Below are positions 12,196-21,431 of a stretch of DNA of 64,000 nucleotides, piece after piece; the stretch's first letter is position 1; the number at the start of each line of letters is the position of its first letter. The DNA is from Ihuprevotella massiliensis. GTDB taxonomy: Bacteria > Bacteroidota > Bacteroidia > Bacteroidales > Bacteroidaceae. The DNA is taken from contig LT608321.1 in the NCBI GenBank assembly GCA_900095835.1, positions 1,926,052 through 1,990,051 of the forward strand. The letters are read 5' to 3'. The notes under the pieces were generated by a model, which saw only the letters and a program-made list of their open reading frames with translations, was not told where the DNA came from and ran no database searches. Both the position numbers and the translations under genes were made by a program.

Positions 12196-12703
12196 GGGCG
12201 ATTTTTCGGTCAAGGTTACAATAGAATGAAGAGAATAGCACCAGATTATTGTCAAATGGAATATATAAGGTGAAATTTGCTAAGTGTTCATTCCTGATGT
12301 TGTTAATACTGGTCCCTTTGGCTTGTTTCTGTATATACTTCCGAAATAAGGTGCTTTGAAGGTATGCAGATATAATAGCAGCATACTTTGGCTCTTTAGG
12401 ACGTATAATACGAAGAAAAGCACCAATTTGAACGTCTCCTAATGAAGAGAAAGTTGTGGCAGCCTTTCCGAGCACTTCTACGCTGCCAGTAGAAGCAACA
12501 AGGATGGTATCACCTACTTGTACGGTGTTTTTGTCATCCTTGTAACAGTATGGAAGGAACACATCATCCTCTTTCAAGCAGACCTCTCCATTTTGAATAT
12601 TTCCACCACGGAGTATTCGTATACCACTAGCAGATAAATCTGCTTTATCGTAGGTGACCCCTCCAATGATTTCTGCAATATCCCCAAGTTTATATTTCTT
12701 CAT
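12098..12703 (-). CDS. hsdS: Half-length hsdS (TRD1 only) at the end of the hsdRM operon
   Basis: The 201-aa product starts MKKYKLGDIAEIIGG, a classic HsdS N-terminus with one TRD. It reaches LNRSINHNL (170-178) and then runs out in 23 unrelated residues (VENARHRFLPVHS...) that are the antisense of the other hsdS end. The break is exactly at site D. Its start overlaps rhuM by 14 bp, so it belongs to the hsdR-hsdM-rhuM-hsdS transcript. Inversion between C and D would join it in frame to the TRD2 now held by the plus-strand gene. In the present arrangement it is a half-subunit; whether two halves can work as a dimer is unknown. Confidence 0.85.
   Translation of the reverse strand: MKKYKLGDIAEIIGGVTYDKADLSASGIRILRGGNIQNGEVCLKEDDVFLPYCYKDDKNTVQVGDTILVASTGSVEVLGKAATTFSSLGDVQIGAFLRIIRPKEPKYAAIISAYLQSTLFRKYIQKQAKGTSINNIRNEHLANFTLYIPFDNNLVLFSSFYCNLDRKIALNRSINHNLVENARHRFLPVHSSGEGEESRVA
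12169..12196 (-). repeat. hsdS recombination site D, 28-bp arm (inverted)
   Basis: This is the inverted partner of site C. It is coding on both strands: in plus sense LNYDLSND followed by the stop of the full-length hsdS, and in minus sense LNRSINHNL of the half-length hsdS. Confidence 0.8.
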
Positions 12704-13715
12704 GCTGATAGTTTTTGCGTTTCTGGTTGAGTTTACGCAGCTCTTTGTCGAAATCCGAGTCTATGCGTTGCGTAGGATTGAAGAGTTGGTACTCGGTATG
12801 TGCTTTCACTTTTGCCTGCTCGCTTGAGATGTTGCCTTTGCCTTGGAGAATTTGATAACGTCTAAAATTTAGGAAAGCATCGACACTCTCTGAGAAATCT
12901 GCCATCGTAAATGTAGTTTCACGCTCTACTAAATCCTCAATATAGTCAAAGAAACCGGTTACGGCACGTTCCAATCGGCGTATCTCCTCTTCGGATAGGT
13001 AATTTTTTGCCACACTCACGTCTGACTTAAGAATGCGCCCTTCCGGAGCATCTTTCCAAGTGGTCAACCCCATGTGTTCTTTGGTGTGATCGGCCTTTGT
13101 GTAGATGATTTCCGCTGCTGTATGTCCTGTGATTGCATAATGAAAGCGGTTTTGTATCATCGCATAGAATTCCTTGGTGGTAGGGGCGTTGCGATTGTAG
13201 TCAGTGCTACACTCTGCATATATGTCGGTGATCTGTTGCCAAATGCGTCGTTCACTGGCTCGGATAGAACGTACTCGCTCGAGTAGTTCGCGGAAATAGT
13301 CCTTTCCAAAGATTATCTCTCCCTGCTTGAGACGTTCATCGTCCATCACGAAGCCTTTCCTGATATATTCATTTAGGATTTTGGTTGCCCACTGACGAAA
13401 CTTGGTTGCTTTGGGAGAAGAAACACGATAGCCAACAGCGATAATGGCATCGAGATTATAAAAGTCGATGCTCCTTTTGATGTTTCGGTCACCTTCGGTC
13501 TGAACTATTTCCATTTTGGAAATAGTTGAATTTACTTCTAACTCGCCCTCTTCAAAAATGTTTTTTAGGTGCTTGCTTATTGCCGGTAGATTTACATCAA
13601 AGAGTTGCGCCATTGCCTTCTGTGTGCACCAAATGGTTTCCTCTTTTATAACTACCTGCACCTTTCCCTCCTCATTGGGAAGATTATATAGTCTAAATTG
13701 AATTTCGTTATTCAT
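12690..13715 (-). CDS. rhuM: RhuM-family protein in the hsd operon
   Basis: The 341-aa product belongs to the RhuM/virulence-protein family (EIQFRLYN; TIWCTQKAMAQLFDV; SIDFYNLDAIIAVGYRVSS; FRQWATKIL; VRSIRASERRIWQQITDIYAECSTDY). The N-terminus looks like a DNA-binding ANT/KilA-type module. Such genes often sit within type I restriction operons of gut and oral bacteria, but their function is unknown. It overlaps hsdM by 8 bp and the half hsdS by 14 bp, so translation is probably coupled. Confidence 0.85.
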   Translation of the reverse strand: MNNEIQFRLYNLPNEEGKVQVVIKEETIWCTQKAMAQLFDVNLPAISKHLKNIFEEGELEVNSTISKMEIVQTEGDRNIKRSIDFYNLDAIIAVGYRVSSPKATKFRQWATKILNEYIRKGFVMDDERLKQGEIIFGKDYFRELLERVRSIRASERRIWQQITDIYAECSTDYNRNAPTTKEFYAMIQNRFHYAITGHTAAEIIYTKADHTKEHMGLTTWKDAPEGRILKSDVSVAKNYLSEEEIRRLERAVTGFFDYIEDLVERETTFTMADFSESVDAFLNFRRYQILQGKGNISSEQAKVKAHTEYQLFNPTQRIDSDFDKELRKLNQKRKNYQHEEI

Positions 13716-15363
13716 TGTTGCCTACATTGCTGTTGAAGACTAAAGCATCCAATTGTTTCGTGATTTCCTCTTCGAGTCGATGACTCTCTGCAAACTGTTC
13801 AGATAGCGTTTGTTTGAAGTTGGCCATACGAGCATTGAATTCCTCCTCGGTGATGTCCACATATTCGATTTTGATGTCGAAATATTGTCCGGCAGAGAGG
13901 GAATTGCCTTTTTCTTTTATCTCATCGTAGCTTACACATACGGAGAAGTCGTCGACAGCTTTGCGCTCGCGGAATGTAGACACGATTTGTTCCACCTCGA
14001 AGTCTCGGAGTCGCTTCTTTTGATTGTTTCCGTCTTTGTATTCCTCGCCCATTTTGCTCGCATCGATTAGGATTACCTTGTCGGCTGAGGCTGATTTGTC
14101 GAAGAAGAGCACAGAGACGTTAGTACCCGTGGTGGCAAATACATTGCTAGGCATAGAGATACAGCCATAAATCCAGCGTTCGTCCACTATTTTGGAAAGT
14201 ATTTTCTTTTCGATGCCACTCTTGGAGGTGATGAATCCCGTAGGCACTACGATGGCACCCTTGCCTGTTGGTTTCAATGAATTGAGCACGTGCTGAATGA
14301 AACAGGTGTAGATGGCCATGCCTTCTTTTTTCTTGGCTGGCACATTGGGCACTCCCGCCCAGAAGCGCGCAGGTTGTGCGGCTATCTTTTCACGCGTGCC
14401 TGAAAAGTCGAACTTAAACGGTGGGTTGCTGACCACAAAATCAAATTGGCGAAGACTTTGTTTGTCGTCGCTTTTGTGGTAAGGCGAGGTGAGGGTGTCA
14501 CCTTGGATGGCATAGTCGAGCGAAGATACCAAACCATTGAGCAGAAGATTGAGTTTGAGCATCTTGTTGGAACGCTGCGAAATGTCTTGTGAGAAGATGG
14601 TGCAGCGTTCCTCACCGATTTGGTGGCTCAGCGCCATGAGGAGTGTGCCTGTGCCTGCTGAGGGGTCGTAGCATTCCTGGCTGTGCAACTCAGGGTTGTC
14701 GCCCACCAACAAGCGCGCCATGATGGTGGCTATGGCGTGTGGAGTGTAGTATTCGGCATATTTTCCTCCGCCTGCGGTGTTGTAATCTTTGATGAGATAT
14801 TCAAAGATCGAGGCAAAGAAGTCGTAGTGCTGCTCGAAGGCAGATTCGAAAGAAAAGTTGACAAGCTTATCGACTAGTGCACGAGCAAAAGGTGCGCGCT
14901 GTGCAGCATCGGTGACATAGTGGGTCAGCGGTTCGAAGAGTGGAATCTTGGTGTTCTCTGTGGTTTGTGTAGAGAAAATGTCGGCATTTTGTTCTGCGAT
15001 GTCCGTCATTGTGTTGTCGAAAATCGTGTCAAAATCGCCTTTTCCTTGTTGGTTCCACAGATGAGCGATGAGGTGATAAGGCTCTAAGGTGGGCACCTCA
15101 GCAGGGAGTGCCCCTTGCAAGAGTAGTCTTTCCTCATCTGTGAGCTGGGCATAAGCCTCTTCCCATTTGGGAGCCTCTTTGATGCGTGGGGCTATGTCGC
15201 TAAACGCCCTTTTGATTTCAAAGCCAAATTTGTCGTTGAGAAATTTGTAGAGAAATACCTGCGTGATGATTTTATATTCGTTGCCATCGTTGCCCATACC
15301 ATAACTGGTGCAGGTGGCTTTGAGTTCGTCAATGAGTTTGAGGGTTTGTTCTTTGATAGGCAT
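13708..15363 (-). CDS. hsdM: Type I DNA adenine methylase HsdM
   Basis: The 551-aa N6-adenine methyltransferase is the modification subunit. It has an N-terminal helical HsdM domain (LIDELKATCTSYGMGNDGNEYKIIT), the SAM-binding motif DPSAGTG (233-239) and the catalytic NPPF (313-316). The length is normal. It lies 3 bp after hsdR and overlaps rhuM, so it is in one operon. In this family it acts with two HsdM per HsdS, so its recognition sequence depends on which hsdS is assembled. Confidence 0.95.
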   Translation of the reverse strand: MPIKEQTLKLIDELKATCTSYGMGNDGNEYKIITQVFLYKFLNDKFGFEIKRAFSDIAPRIKEAPKWEEAYAQLTDEERLLLQGALPAEVPTLEPYHLIAHLWNQQGKGDFDTIFDNTMTDIAEQNADIFSTQTTENTKIPLFEPLTHYVTDAAQRAPFARALVDKLVNFSFESAFEQHYDFFASIFEYLIKDYNTAGGGKYAEYYTPHAIATIMARLLVGDNPELHSQECYDPSAGTGTLLMALSHQIGEERCTIFSQDISQRSNKMLKLNLLLNGLVSSLDYAIQGDTLTSPYHKSDDKQSLRQFDFVVSNPPFKFDFSGTREKIAAQPARFWAGVPNVPAKKKEGMAIYTCFIQHVLNSLKPTGKGAIVVPTGFITSKSGIEKKILSKIVDERWIYGCISMPSNVFATTGTNVSVLFFDKSASADKVILIDASKMGEEYKDGNNQKKRLRDFEVEQIVSTFRERKAVDDFSVCVSYDEIKEKGNSLSAGQYFDIKIEYVDITEEEFNARMANFKQTLSEQFAESHRLEEEITKQLDALVFNSNVGNNE

Positions 15364-15366
15364 ATT

Positions 15367-18300
15367 CTAGGCGTTAGCGTAGGTGGCGTGATATTGGTTG
15401 AGATATTGCTGCGCAATGCGATCTTTGATGAAATGATAGTCCGCAGTGTCAGGCTTGATTTGGGGTAAATGATAAAGACATCCTTGGATGAGTGAAAGCA
15501 CCGTCTTTGTGAAAAAAGCATCTTTTTTGAGAATGTCATTCCTGTCGTAGACTTTCTTGTCGATGTCTTCTTTAATCATGTGCAGAATGGCCATGATTTC
15601 TTCGTCTCTGAAGGAGAACATGGGAGGTTTGTTTTCTGCTTCTCTTTGGTGATTCACCTCTCGGATGCGTTTGTGTACGCGAGCGAATTTCACATCTCCG
15701 TCATATTTCTTCACTAAAGCATTGTTGCGCACGAGGATTACTTGTAGGCGTTTCATCACATCGTCTAGAGCCTTGGTTTCTTCGTTAAACTTCGCCACGG
15801 TGTCAATCACGAAGCCACGTTGTTTGAAGCGTTCGGTGAAGGCATCGCGCAGAGTGATAAACTCAGGGTCGTCTTGGTCGAAGTTTTGCGTGAAAGCTGT
15901 GATGGTGCGTTGCCATTTCTCTTTCAATTCCATGCCTCCAGCAATGAGCCGCAATTCCTCTTCTCCAATCTTTGAGAAGTTGAACTCAATGTCTAGCATT
16001 GCTTCGTTGATGAGTAGCTTTGTTTCAGCGTTTACTTCGAAGGCTGCTTTCTGATTGATGATGTTGATGCGGTGCTGCACTTCGCTGAGGAGCTCAGGGA
16101 GTTTGGTGATTTCCACCTTGGCAAAGTCGTTGCGCATTTGGTCATCTCCAAAGGTGCGCACCACGTTGGCCATGTTTTTGGCAGCGGTGAGAGCATGTTT
16201 GAGCTCAAGGAGCGTGGCCTTGTCTTCTTCAGTGGAGATTTCAGTAGAAAAATCCTCCGCATTGTCGCACGAGTAGTTGAAGAGAGTTTGGCGGATGTTT
16301 TTCATCTGTTCGATGATTTCCTCCTTGCTCTCCAGCACTTGAGCGAAAGTGTTCACATTGGTTGGTGCCTCGTCGTTGGATACCTCATTAAATCGATTCA
16401 ACTCTTGTAGGTACGCCTCATTGGTTTCATCGAAATTGCGTTTGATGTCTGCAAAGTCAATGAGAAATCCATAGCGCATCTGCTTGTAAGGGCGATTGAC
16501 GCGCGTGATGGCCTGCAGCAGATTGTGGTCTTTGAGTTTACGACCGAAATACAAGCGTTTGAGTCGTGGTGCATCAAATCCGGTGAGGAGCATGTTGAAA
16601 ACGATGAGCACATCTATGGTCATGTTTTTCTTGAAGTCCTTGACGATTTGTCGTCGTGTTTCTTTGTCCTCGTGGTCATGCAAGATGAGTCCAGCTTTGA
16701 GGGAGGTGTCAGGACACACACTTTGACGAATTTGTTCGAAGTGTTCGTAGAGTTTCTCAGCCTGCGCACTGGTTTCACAGATAATCATGCCACCTAGGCT
16801 ATGGTCACCTTGGATCTTGCGAAATTTGACCAAATCGGTGATGATATATCGCAAGAGTTCATCCACGTAGTTGTCATGCTCTATGATCTGGCTCTTGCGC
16901 ACATCCTTTTTCTCTACGAGGGTTTCTAGTTTGTCTTGCACCTCCGTAAGTTTTTCCTTATAGGACGTTTCAATTTCCTCTCGGAGGATTTTGAGCGTAT
17001 AGCCGTCGGCGATGGAGCGGTCGTAGTAGTAGGTGTGAAGATAGTTGCCAAACACTTTGCACGAGGCTTGTTCCTCCTTGAGGAGGGGAGTGCCCGTGAG
17101 TGCAATTTTGATAGCATTTTGGTCTGCATCAAAAAGGTTGGCCAAGAAGCAGCCTCCAGGACGGTAGCCCCGATGCGCTTCGTCGAGGATAAACACGCGT
17201 TGCAGGTTGGTGGCATAGGCATTGAGTTCCACACGCTCGGTGTCTTCTGCAAATCGTTGGATGTTGACCACAGTGATTTCTGCCTTTCCTTCAGCACCAT
17301 GTTGAGCCTGGTTCTTTCGGAATTGTTCCATCAGTTCTTTGCGCGTGTTGGCGGTGTTCACCACCAATCCTCTGGCTTCAAACTCTTGGGTGGCTTGTTC
17401 TAGGAGATCAAGGCGGTCTACGATAAAATAAAACTTCGCCACTTTGTTTTGCCGAGCAAAGTAGTCGTTGAGCACATGCGTCAAGTGGTAGGATAAAGCC
17501 GTTTTGCCACTCCCTTGCGTGTGCCACACCAATCCTGAACGCACCCCCTCAGAGAGTTTGCGTTCTATCGCCATCGCTGCAAAGAGTTGCTGATAGCGCA
17601 TGATATGCTTTTGGTCGGTCGACTCAATTTTTCCATCCACCTCTCGTTCCATTCTCACATAGGCAATGCCATAGCGCAATATATAGAGCAATCGTTCCGG
17701 ACTGCACATGGAGGTCAATATGCGGTTGGTGGGTGTAAAGGCGGAAAGGTTCGTCTGATATTCCGGACTGGTGTGGATGACTTGGCAGTTATAATCCTTT
17801 AGAATCTGTTTTTCTGTTGCATCATCGATGGGTGCATAGGGATAATCCTTATGAAAAGGAGCCACTTTGTTGCCCTGGGGATTCTCTTCTCGGAAACAGT
17901 TGAAGGGCGCAGAAACTCTAGCGCCTGTGCAATAGAACGCTCCTTCCACTGGCACAACGCCTCCCATGGTGTCATATTCCATGTTGTTGGAGAAAATCAT
18001 CAACTGTGTCATGTTGAGGAAGCATCGGAACTTCTTGTTCGGAAATCGTTCATGGTTCATCCGCGTGCTTTCTGCCACCATGCCCCCTGCGTTGTTGGGT
18101 TTCTTCACCTCCACGAAGCATAAAGGCAACCCATTGACAAAGAGTGTGATGTCAGGACGGAACTCGTCCTGACCATTTTTGCACGTAAACTCCGCCGTAA
18201 AGTGAAAGACATTGTTGGCAGGGTGGTCGAAGTCTATCAACTTGATGGGAGAAATGGCTTTGAGTCTTTTGTAAAAACCTCTACCTAAGTCATCATCGTT

Positions 18301-18528
18301 GAGTTCTTTGCGTATGTCCGATAGTATTTGCTCGAAGTTTCCAGCTTGTTCTGGATTAAGTCGGCAAAATTGCTCCTTAAATACCTTAAGGAGAATATTC
18401 GTGTGTGGGTCATACACGCCATTGTGCGCATCTTCCTCATGGATTTTACCAATATATTGGTAGCCTAGTCGGGTGAGATGCACCATTGCTGGCATTTGTA
18501 CGCGTGTAGCTTCGTTAAATGTACCCAT
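15367..18528 (-). CDS. hsdR: Type I restriction endonuclease subunit HsdR
   Basis: The 1053-aa ATP-driven translocase and nuclease is the first gene of the hsd operon. The PD-(D/E)xK nuclease is intact: Asp126 (RPDITLF) with Glu140-x-Lys142 (VEVKK). The motor has Walker A TQGSGKT (337-343), DEAHR (449-453), ALTGTPL and a second RecA-like domain (DVLIVFNMLLTGFDAPRL). A C-terminal helical region (about 800-1053) probably binds HsdM. No frameshift is visible, so restriction should be active whenever a functional HsdS is made. Confidence 0.95.
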   Translation of the reverse strand: MGTFNEATRVQMPAMVHLTRLGYQYIGKIHEEDAHNGVYDPHTNILLKVFKEQFCRLNPEQAGNFEQILSDIRKELNDDDLGRGFYKRLKAISPIKLIDFDHPANNVFHFTAEFTCKNGQDEFRPDITLFVNGLPLCFVEVKKPNNAGGMVAESTRMNHERFPNKKFRCFLNMTQLMIFSNNMEYDTMGGVVPVEGAFYCTGARVSAPFNCFREENPQGNKVAPFHKDYPYAPIDDATEKQILKDYNCQVIHTSPEYQTNLSAFTPTNRILTSMCSPERLLYILRYGIAYVRMEREVDGKIESTDQKHIMRYQQLFAAMAIERKLSEGVRSGLVWHTQGSGKTALSYHLTHVLNDYFARQNKVAKFYFIVDRLDLLEQATQEFEARGLVVNTANTRKELMEQFRKNQAQHGAEGKAEITVVNIQRFAEDTERVELNAYATNLQRVFILDEAHRGYRPGGCFLANLFDADQNAIKIALTGTPLLKEEQASCKVFGNYLHTYYYDRSIADGYTLKILREEIETSYKEKLTEVQDKLETLVEKKDVRKSQIIEHDNYVDELLRYIITDLVKFRKIQGDHSLGGMIICETSAQAEKLYEHFEQIRQSVCPDTSLKAGLILHDHEDKETRRQIVKDFKKNMTIDVLIVFNMLLTGFDAPRLKRLYFGRKLKDHNLLQAITRVNRPYKQMRYGFLIDFADIKRNFDETNEAYLQELNRFNEVSNDEAPTNVNTFAQVLESKEEIIEQMKNIRQTLFNYSCDNAEDFSTEISTEEDKATLLELKHALTAAKNMANVVRTFGDDQMRNDFAKVEITKLPELLSEVQHRINIINQKAAFEVNAETKLLINEAMLDIEFNFSKIGEEELRLIAGGMELKEKWQRTITAFTQNFDQDDPEFITLRDAFTERFKQRGFVIDTVAKFNEETKALDDVMKRLQVILVRNNALVKKYDGDVKFARVHKRIREVNHQREAENKPPMFSFRDEEIMAILHMIKEDIDKKVYDRNDILKKDAFFTKTVLSLIQGCLYHLPQIKPDTADYHFIKDRIAQQYLNQYHATYANA

Positions 18529-18657
18529 ATATTTTCAATTAGAAGGGCTAGAGATAGGCGAATGTAGCGAAAACGCTTTCAAAAATGGATAGACGGATAA
18601 ATGACCATGGTCCTAGTAGTTACCTTGGTTTGTTGACTTAATAGTCAGACTTCCCTA

Positions 18658-18665
18658 CAAAGATA
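18658..18665 (-). promoter_or_regulatory. -7 box of the hsdR operon
   Basis: Minus-strand TATCTTTG is a full -7 match, 130 nt upstream of the hsdR start codon. The -33 region is weak. Confidence 0.5.
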
Positions 18666-18958
18666 CAACATTAAAGGATTTTATAAAGAGAAAATGTCGA
18701 TTTCTTTGTGTTAGGCAATGATAATCTGCGCACTTAAGTACTGTGATTTCTAAACTACAATTTGAGTGGAGTTGTTATTCTTTGATTTTTAGCTGTATGA
18801 AAGGATCTTTCAAAGGGCAAGACATACATTGTGAAGCAAATGTAATATCCATCACTTTTAATGTAGAAATAGCATATTACTAAGAAAACTCATGACGGAA
18901 CAAATGTGTTGGGGCTGCCTTCTTTCTCGGGGGAGGGCAGCCCTCATTTGGGGCTTCT

Positions 18959-19020
18959 CGCGTGCGCATACGCGCGCGCATTACAGCAAAACAATAGTTT
19001 TTGCTTTCACAACCTTCACA
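18959..19020 (-). repeat. CEGCESK element 1
   Basis: An alternating GC run (cgcgtgcgcatacgcgcgc, 18959-18977) is followed by the core at 18998-19020 (minus-strand TGTGAAGGTTGTGAAAGC...). It is the left member of an inverted pair with 19614-19690. Confidence 0.75.
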
Positions 19021-19276
19021 AAATTGCGCGTATCTCGATGGGAGATAGTGCGTTAGGAGGGTAATAGGAACGGTGTTCGTGTGGAACCGCACTTTGGAGC
19101 TCGCAAAAGGGATTTCGAGAGCTGCAAAATGAGCCGAAAAAAGAAAACTGATAGGAAATTGCCTGTTCGGTGACTTGTCTCACTATGGCGTTTTAATGAA
19201 CTTTTTGGTGGATGAATAGGGTGGTATGGGTTCATCATTTCTGCAAAGAAAATGGGTCAGTGCGTCCCTTTTAGTG

Positions 19277-19402
19277 AAATCTCGGAGCATCTCAGTAAAA
19301 AGTCCGACGTTTCTGAGAAAATGTCCGACATTTTTTGGAAAAAGTCCAACGTTACTGAGAAAATGTCCCACGTTTTTTGGGGAACGTCCATTGTTTTTAG
19401 TC
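19277..19402. repeat. 21-bp array R1, six units
   Basis: Six contiguous 21-bp units start at 19277, 19298, 19319, 19340, 19361 and 19382. The core is aaa[a/t]gtccgacg followed by a T-rich run. Units 2 and 4 end in ctgaga and units 3 and 5 in tttttgg, so there is a 42-bp higher-order repeat. It translates as a heptapeptide repeat of the form KSPT[F/L]xR, but I see no support for a protein. Confidence 0.85.
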
Positions 19403-19613
19403 GAGCTTCCCTTGCGTTGTGGCATTTCTCGAAAAAGTGGGTAGATGCAGGGGGAAGCGACGGATTTCTTGAAGCCTTGGGCAGAAATAGGGGGGAACGC
19501 GCAGAGGCGACTATGGGCATTTTCCAGTCTTTTGAGGGACAAAAAAGGGCGATGCGTGCTTGAATTGTTAAAAGTTGTCCGAAGGGCAGCCGCAAATTGT
19601 TGGCAACTAGGGT

Positions 19614-19690
19614 GTTACAAAGAAATCTGTGAAGGTTGTGAAAGCAAAAAGCACAAAACTCCTGTAGGGTGCGCGCACGCGTGCGCGCGA
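19614..19690 (+). repeat. CEGCESK element 2
   Basis: It begins gttacaaagaaatctgtgaa, has the core at 19628-19650 and then a perfect 18-bp palindrome gcgcgcacgcgtgcgcgc (19671-19688). Right member of the pair with 18959-19020. Confidence 0.8.
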
Positions 19691-19803
19691 GAGAAGGAGA
19701 ATTAAGGCTTGTTAAGGATGAGTTTTAGACTGGGCAGGAAGGTGGGGGGCACTCATTGAACAAAATTCGGGAGGGAGCTAGGATAAGTTTGCGGAATTTT
19801 TGC

Positions 19804-19811
19804 TATCTTTG
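19804..19811 (+). promoter_or_regulatory. -7 box of the coiled-coil protein gene
   Basis: TATCTTTG lies 25 bp before the chosen ATG at 19837 and supports that start over the upstream in-frame one. Confidence 0.5.
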
Positions 19812-19836
19812 CAGATATATCCTTAAACATCAAGAG

Positions 19837-21249
19837 ATGGTGAAAATAAAAAATAGAATATTGCTTTTTGTAGGTTTGTGTTTGATGAGCCTTTGTTCCT
19901 GTCTGGCGATGGCACAAACTTTGGGTACAGAAGATTTGAATGTCATCAATTCCAAGAAGGTCCAAGCCTTCGTGAGTTATGCACTGGATCAACAAGGATT
20001 TTATCGCGAGAATGATGTGAGCAAGGTGACGATGGTCAATGCCCCTTACCGCATGTATGCCTACGACAAGCACGATGGTGTGCTCTATGTGGTGAATGAG
20101 ACTGGAAACTATGCCGTGACCCTCACCCGCGAACAAATCCGCCTGATGAAACGCAACAAAGATGTGCCCCATCTGCGTGGAGACGATTTGGCAATCCTCA
20201 CCCGACAAGTCACCACCCAAGTGCGTAAGTTGGTCAAGCAACACAATGATATGCGCACCAACGAACTGCAACAGCTGAAACGCCGCGATGAGGAAGAACG
20301 TGCAAAACAAGCTGAGGCGGAGCGTTTTCGTGAAGAACAACGGAAACTCGAGGAAGCGCGCCGAGCAGCAGCCCGTGAGGCTGCCCTTAAAGAAGAATAT
20401 CGCCGCACCCACCTCTGGAATGTGGTGCCAACACACGGGGCGAGTTTGACGTGCATCATGGACGACTGCGACAAGGTGACGGAGGCGGACTCGGTGTATA
20501 TGGTGAATATGGATGGTAAATTCCTCTATTACATCACCGATGAGCCCTTCCAAATCGGAGAGACCATCCACAAAGTGCACGTGAGCACGGTGCCTGCAAA
20601 GATGAGCAGCGGTAGTGGATTCAAACTCCACTGCGAAGTCTTCAAAGATAGCATCATGCATGAAGAAGTGACGGACGAATTTGTGAAGCGGATGAACCAA
20701 CTCCAATATGAGATTGGCGTGGAAAAGGTGAGGCAAAAAGCACCTCACGGCTATTTCCTCAACTGGGGCTGGGAGAGCAATCCAAATCTGATGTTTCGTT
20801 GCAACTTCTTTAATCTCGACAGCCGCACGGTCAAAGAAATGGTGTTGTATTGGGAACTACTCAATGCGCACAGTGAACCCGTGAAAACTGGTTCTCTCAA
20901 AATGACTGGGGTGCAGATCAAACCAAACACTTGGAGAGCGGCAAAATGGAGCCACACTTCGGTGGAAGTACCTGAAGAGGTTGCTCAGTTTAGATTGAGC
21001 AAGGTGTCGATTCGTTATACCAACAACGAGGTGGTGTCGCTCTCTCCTGCAGACATTTTTAGCAATAGCGATGCAGAAGTGCTCCCCGGTGTGCCCGTAA
21101 ATGGCGAGGAGTATGAATATGAAGAGACCGAAATGAGCAGACCTCGTACCGCTGCTCCCAAGGCTAAGGGCGCTCACCAATCCACGAAGGTGAACTCTAA
21201 AATTTCGCCACGTGTGAAAAAGAGCGACTCTAACGACCTTTTTAATTAA
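19837..21249 (+). CDS. Secreted protein of unknown function with a charged helix
   Basis: I do not recognise a family. The 470-aa product starts MVKIKNRILLF with a signal peptide ending ...SCLAMAQ. Residues about 140-205 are a highly charged helix (KRRDEEERAKQAEAERFREEQ...) that should form a coiled coil. The C-terminal half (HGYFLNWGWESNPNLMFRCNF ... VLYWELLNAH ... TYR-free beta-rich segments) looks globular. The tail (KAKGAHQSTKVNSK) is basic and disordered. The start at 19837 is chosen from the promoter and signal peptide; a longer frame from 19756 overlaps the promoter. It is monocistronic and ends before a bidirectional terminator. Confidence 0.75.
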   Translation: MVKIKNRILLFVGLCLMSLCSCLAMAQTLGTEDLNVINSKKVQAFVSYALDQQGFYRENDVSKVTMVNAPYRMYAYDKHDGVLYVVNETGNYAVTLTREQIRLMKRNKDVPHLRGDDLAILTRQVTTQVRKLVKQHNDMRTNELQQLKRRDEEERAKQAEAERFREEQRKLEEARRAAAREAALKEEYRRTHLWNVVPTHGASLTCIMDDCDKVTEADSVYMVNMDGKFLYYITDEPFQIGETIHKVHVSTVPAKMSSGSGFKLHCEVFKDSIMHEEVTDEFVKRMNQLQYEIGVEKVRQKAPHGYFLNWGWESNPNLMFRCNFFNLDSRTVKEMVLYWELLNAHSEPVKTGSLKMTGVQIKPNTWRAAKWSHTSVEVPEEVAQFRLSKVSIRYTNNEVVSLSPADIFSNSDAEVLPGVPVNGEEYEYEETEMSRPRTAAPKAKGAHQSTKVNSKISPRVKKSDSNDLFN

Positions 21250-21370
21250 GGATGGTGTCAATCTTTGGGTGATGTGTGTTCATGCGTTTTAGAGCGAATG
21301 AGGCGCCAAAATCGAGGTGAATCGATGAGGAGACTTCCTCGATGATACATGTGCATCCGAATGATTAGCA

Positions 21371-21408
21371 AAAAGGCTGGACTCTACATTCAGAGTCCAG
21401 CCTTTTTT
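21371..21408. terminator. Bidirectional terminator
   Basis: A perfect 15-bp stem (21371-21385 with 21392-21406, aaaaggctggactct) with A and T runs on the two sides. It serves both convergent genes, the secreted coiled-coil protein and thiL. Confidence 0.85.
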
Positions 21409-21431
21409 GTGGAGTTGTGCGGAAGGAGGGA

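Larger units (their letters stand above)
18529..19836. other. Gene-free repeat island
   Basis: About 1.3 kb between divergent genes. It holds the hsdR promoter, a hairpin at 18912-18943 (ggggctgcc/ggcagccc, inside caaatg...catttg), an inverted pair of CEGCESK elements (18959-19020 and 19614-19690), a six-unit 21-bp array between them and the promoter of the next gene. The small ORFs here follow the repeats and have no other support. Confidence 0.7.

Noticed and set aside
19277-19402. 21-bp arrays as CRISPR repeats
   Set aside because: The units are contiguous with no unique spacers and no cas genes nearby.
19226-19563. Small frames with heptapeptide repeats (KSPTFF type)
   Set aside because: They are the translation of the 21-bp array in several frames and both strands; nothing else supports a protein.
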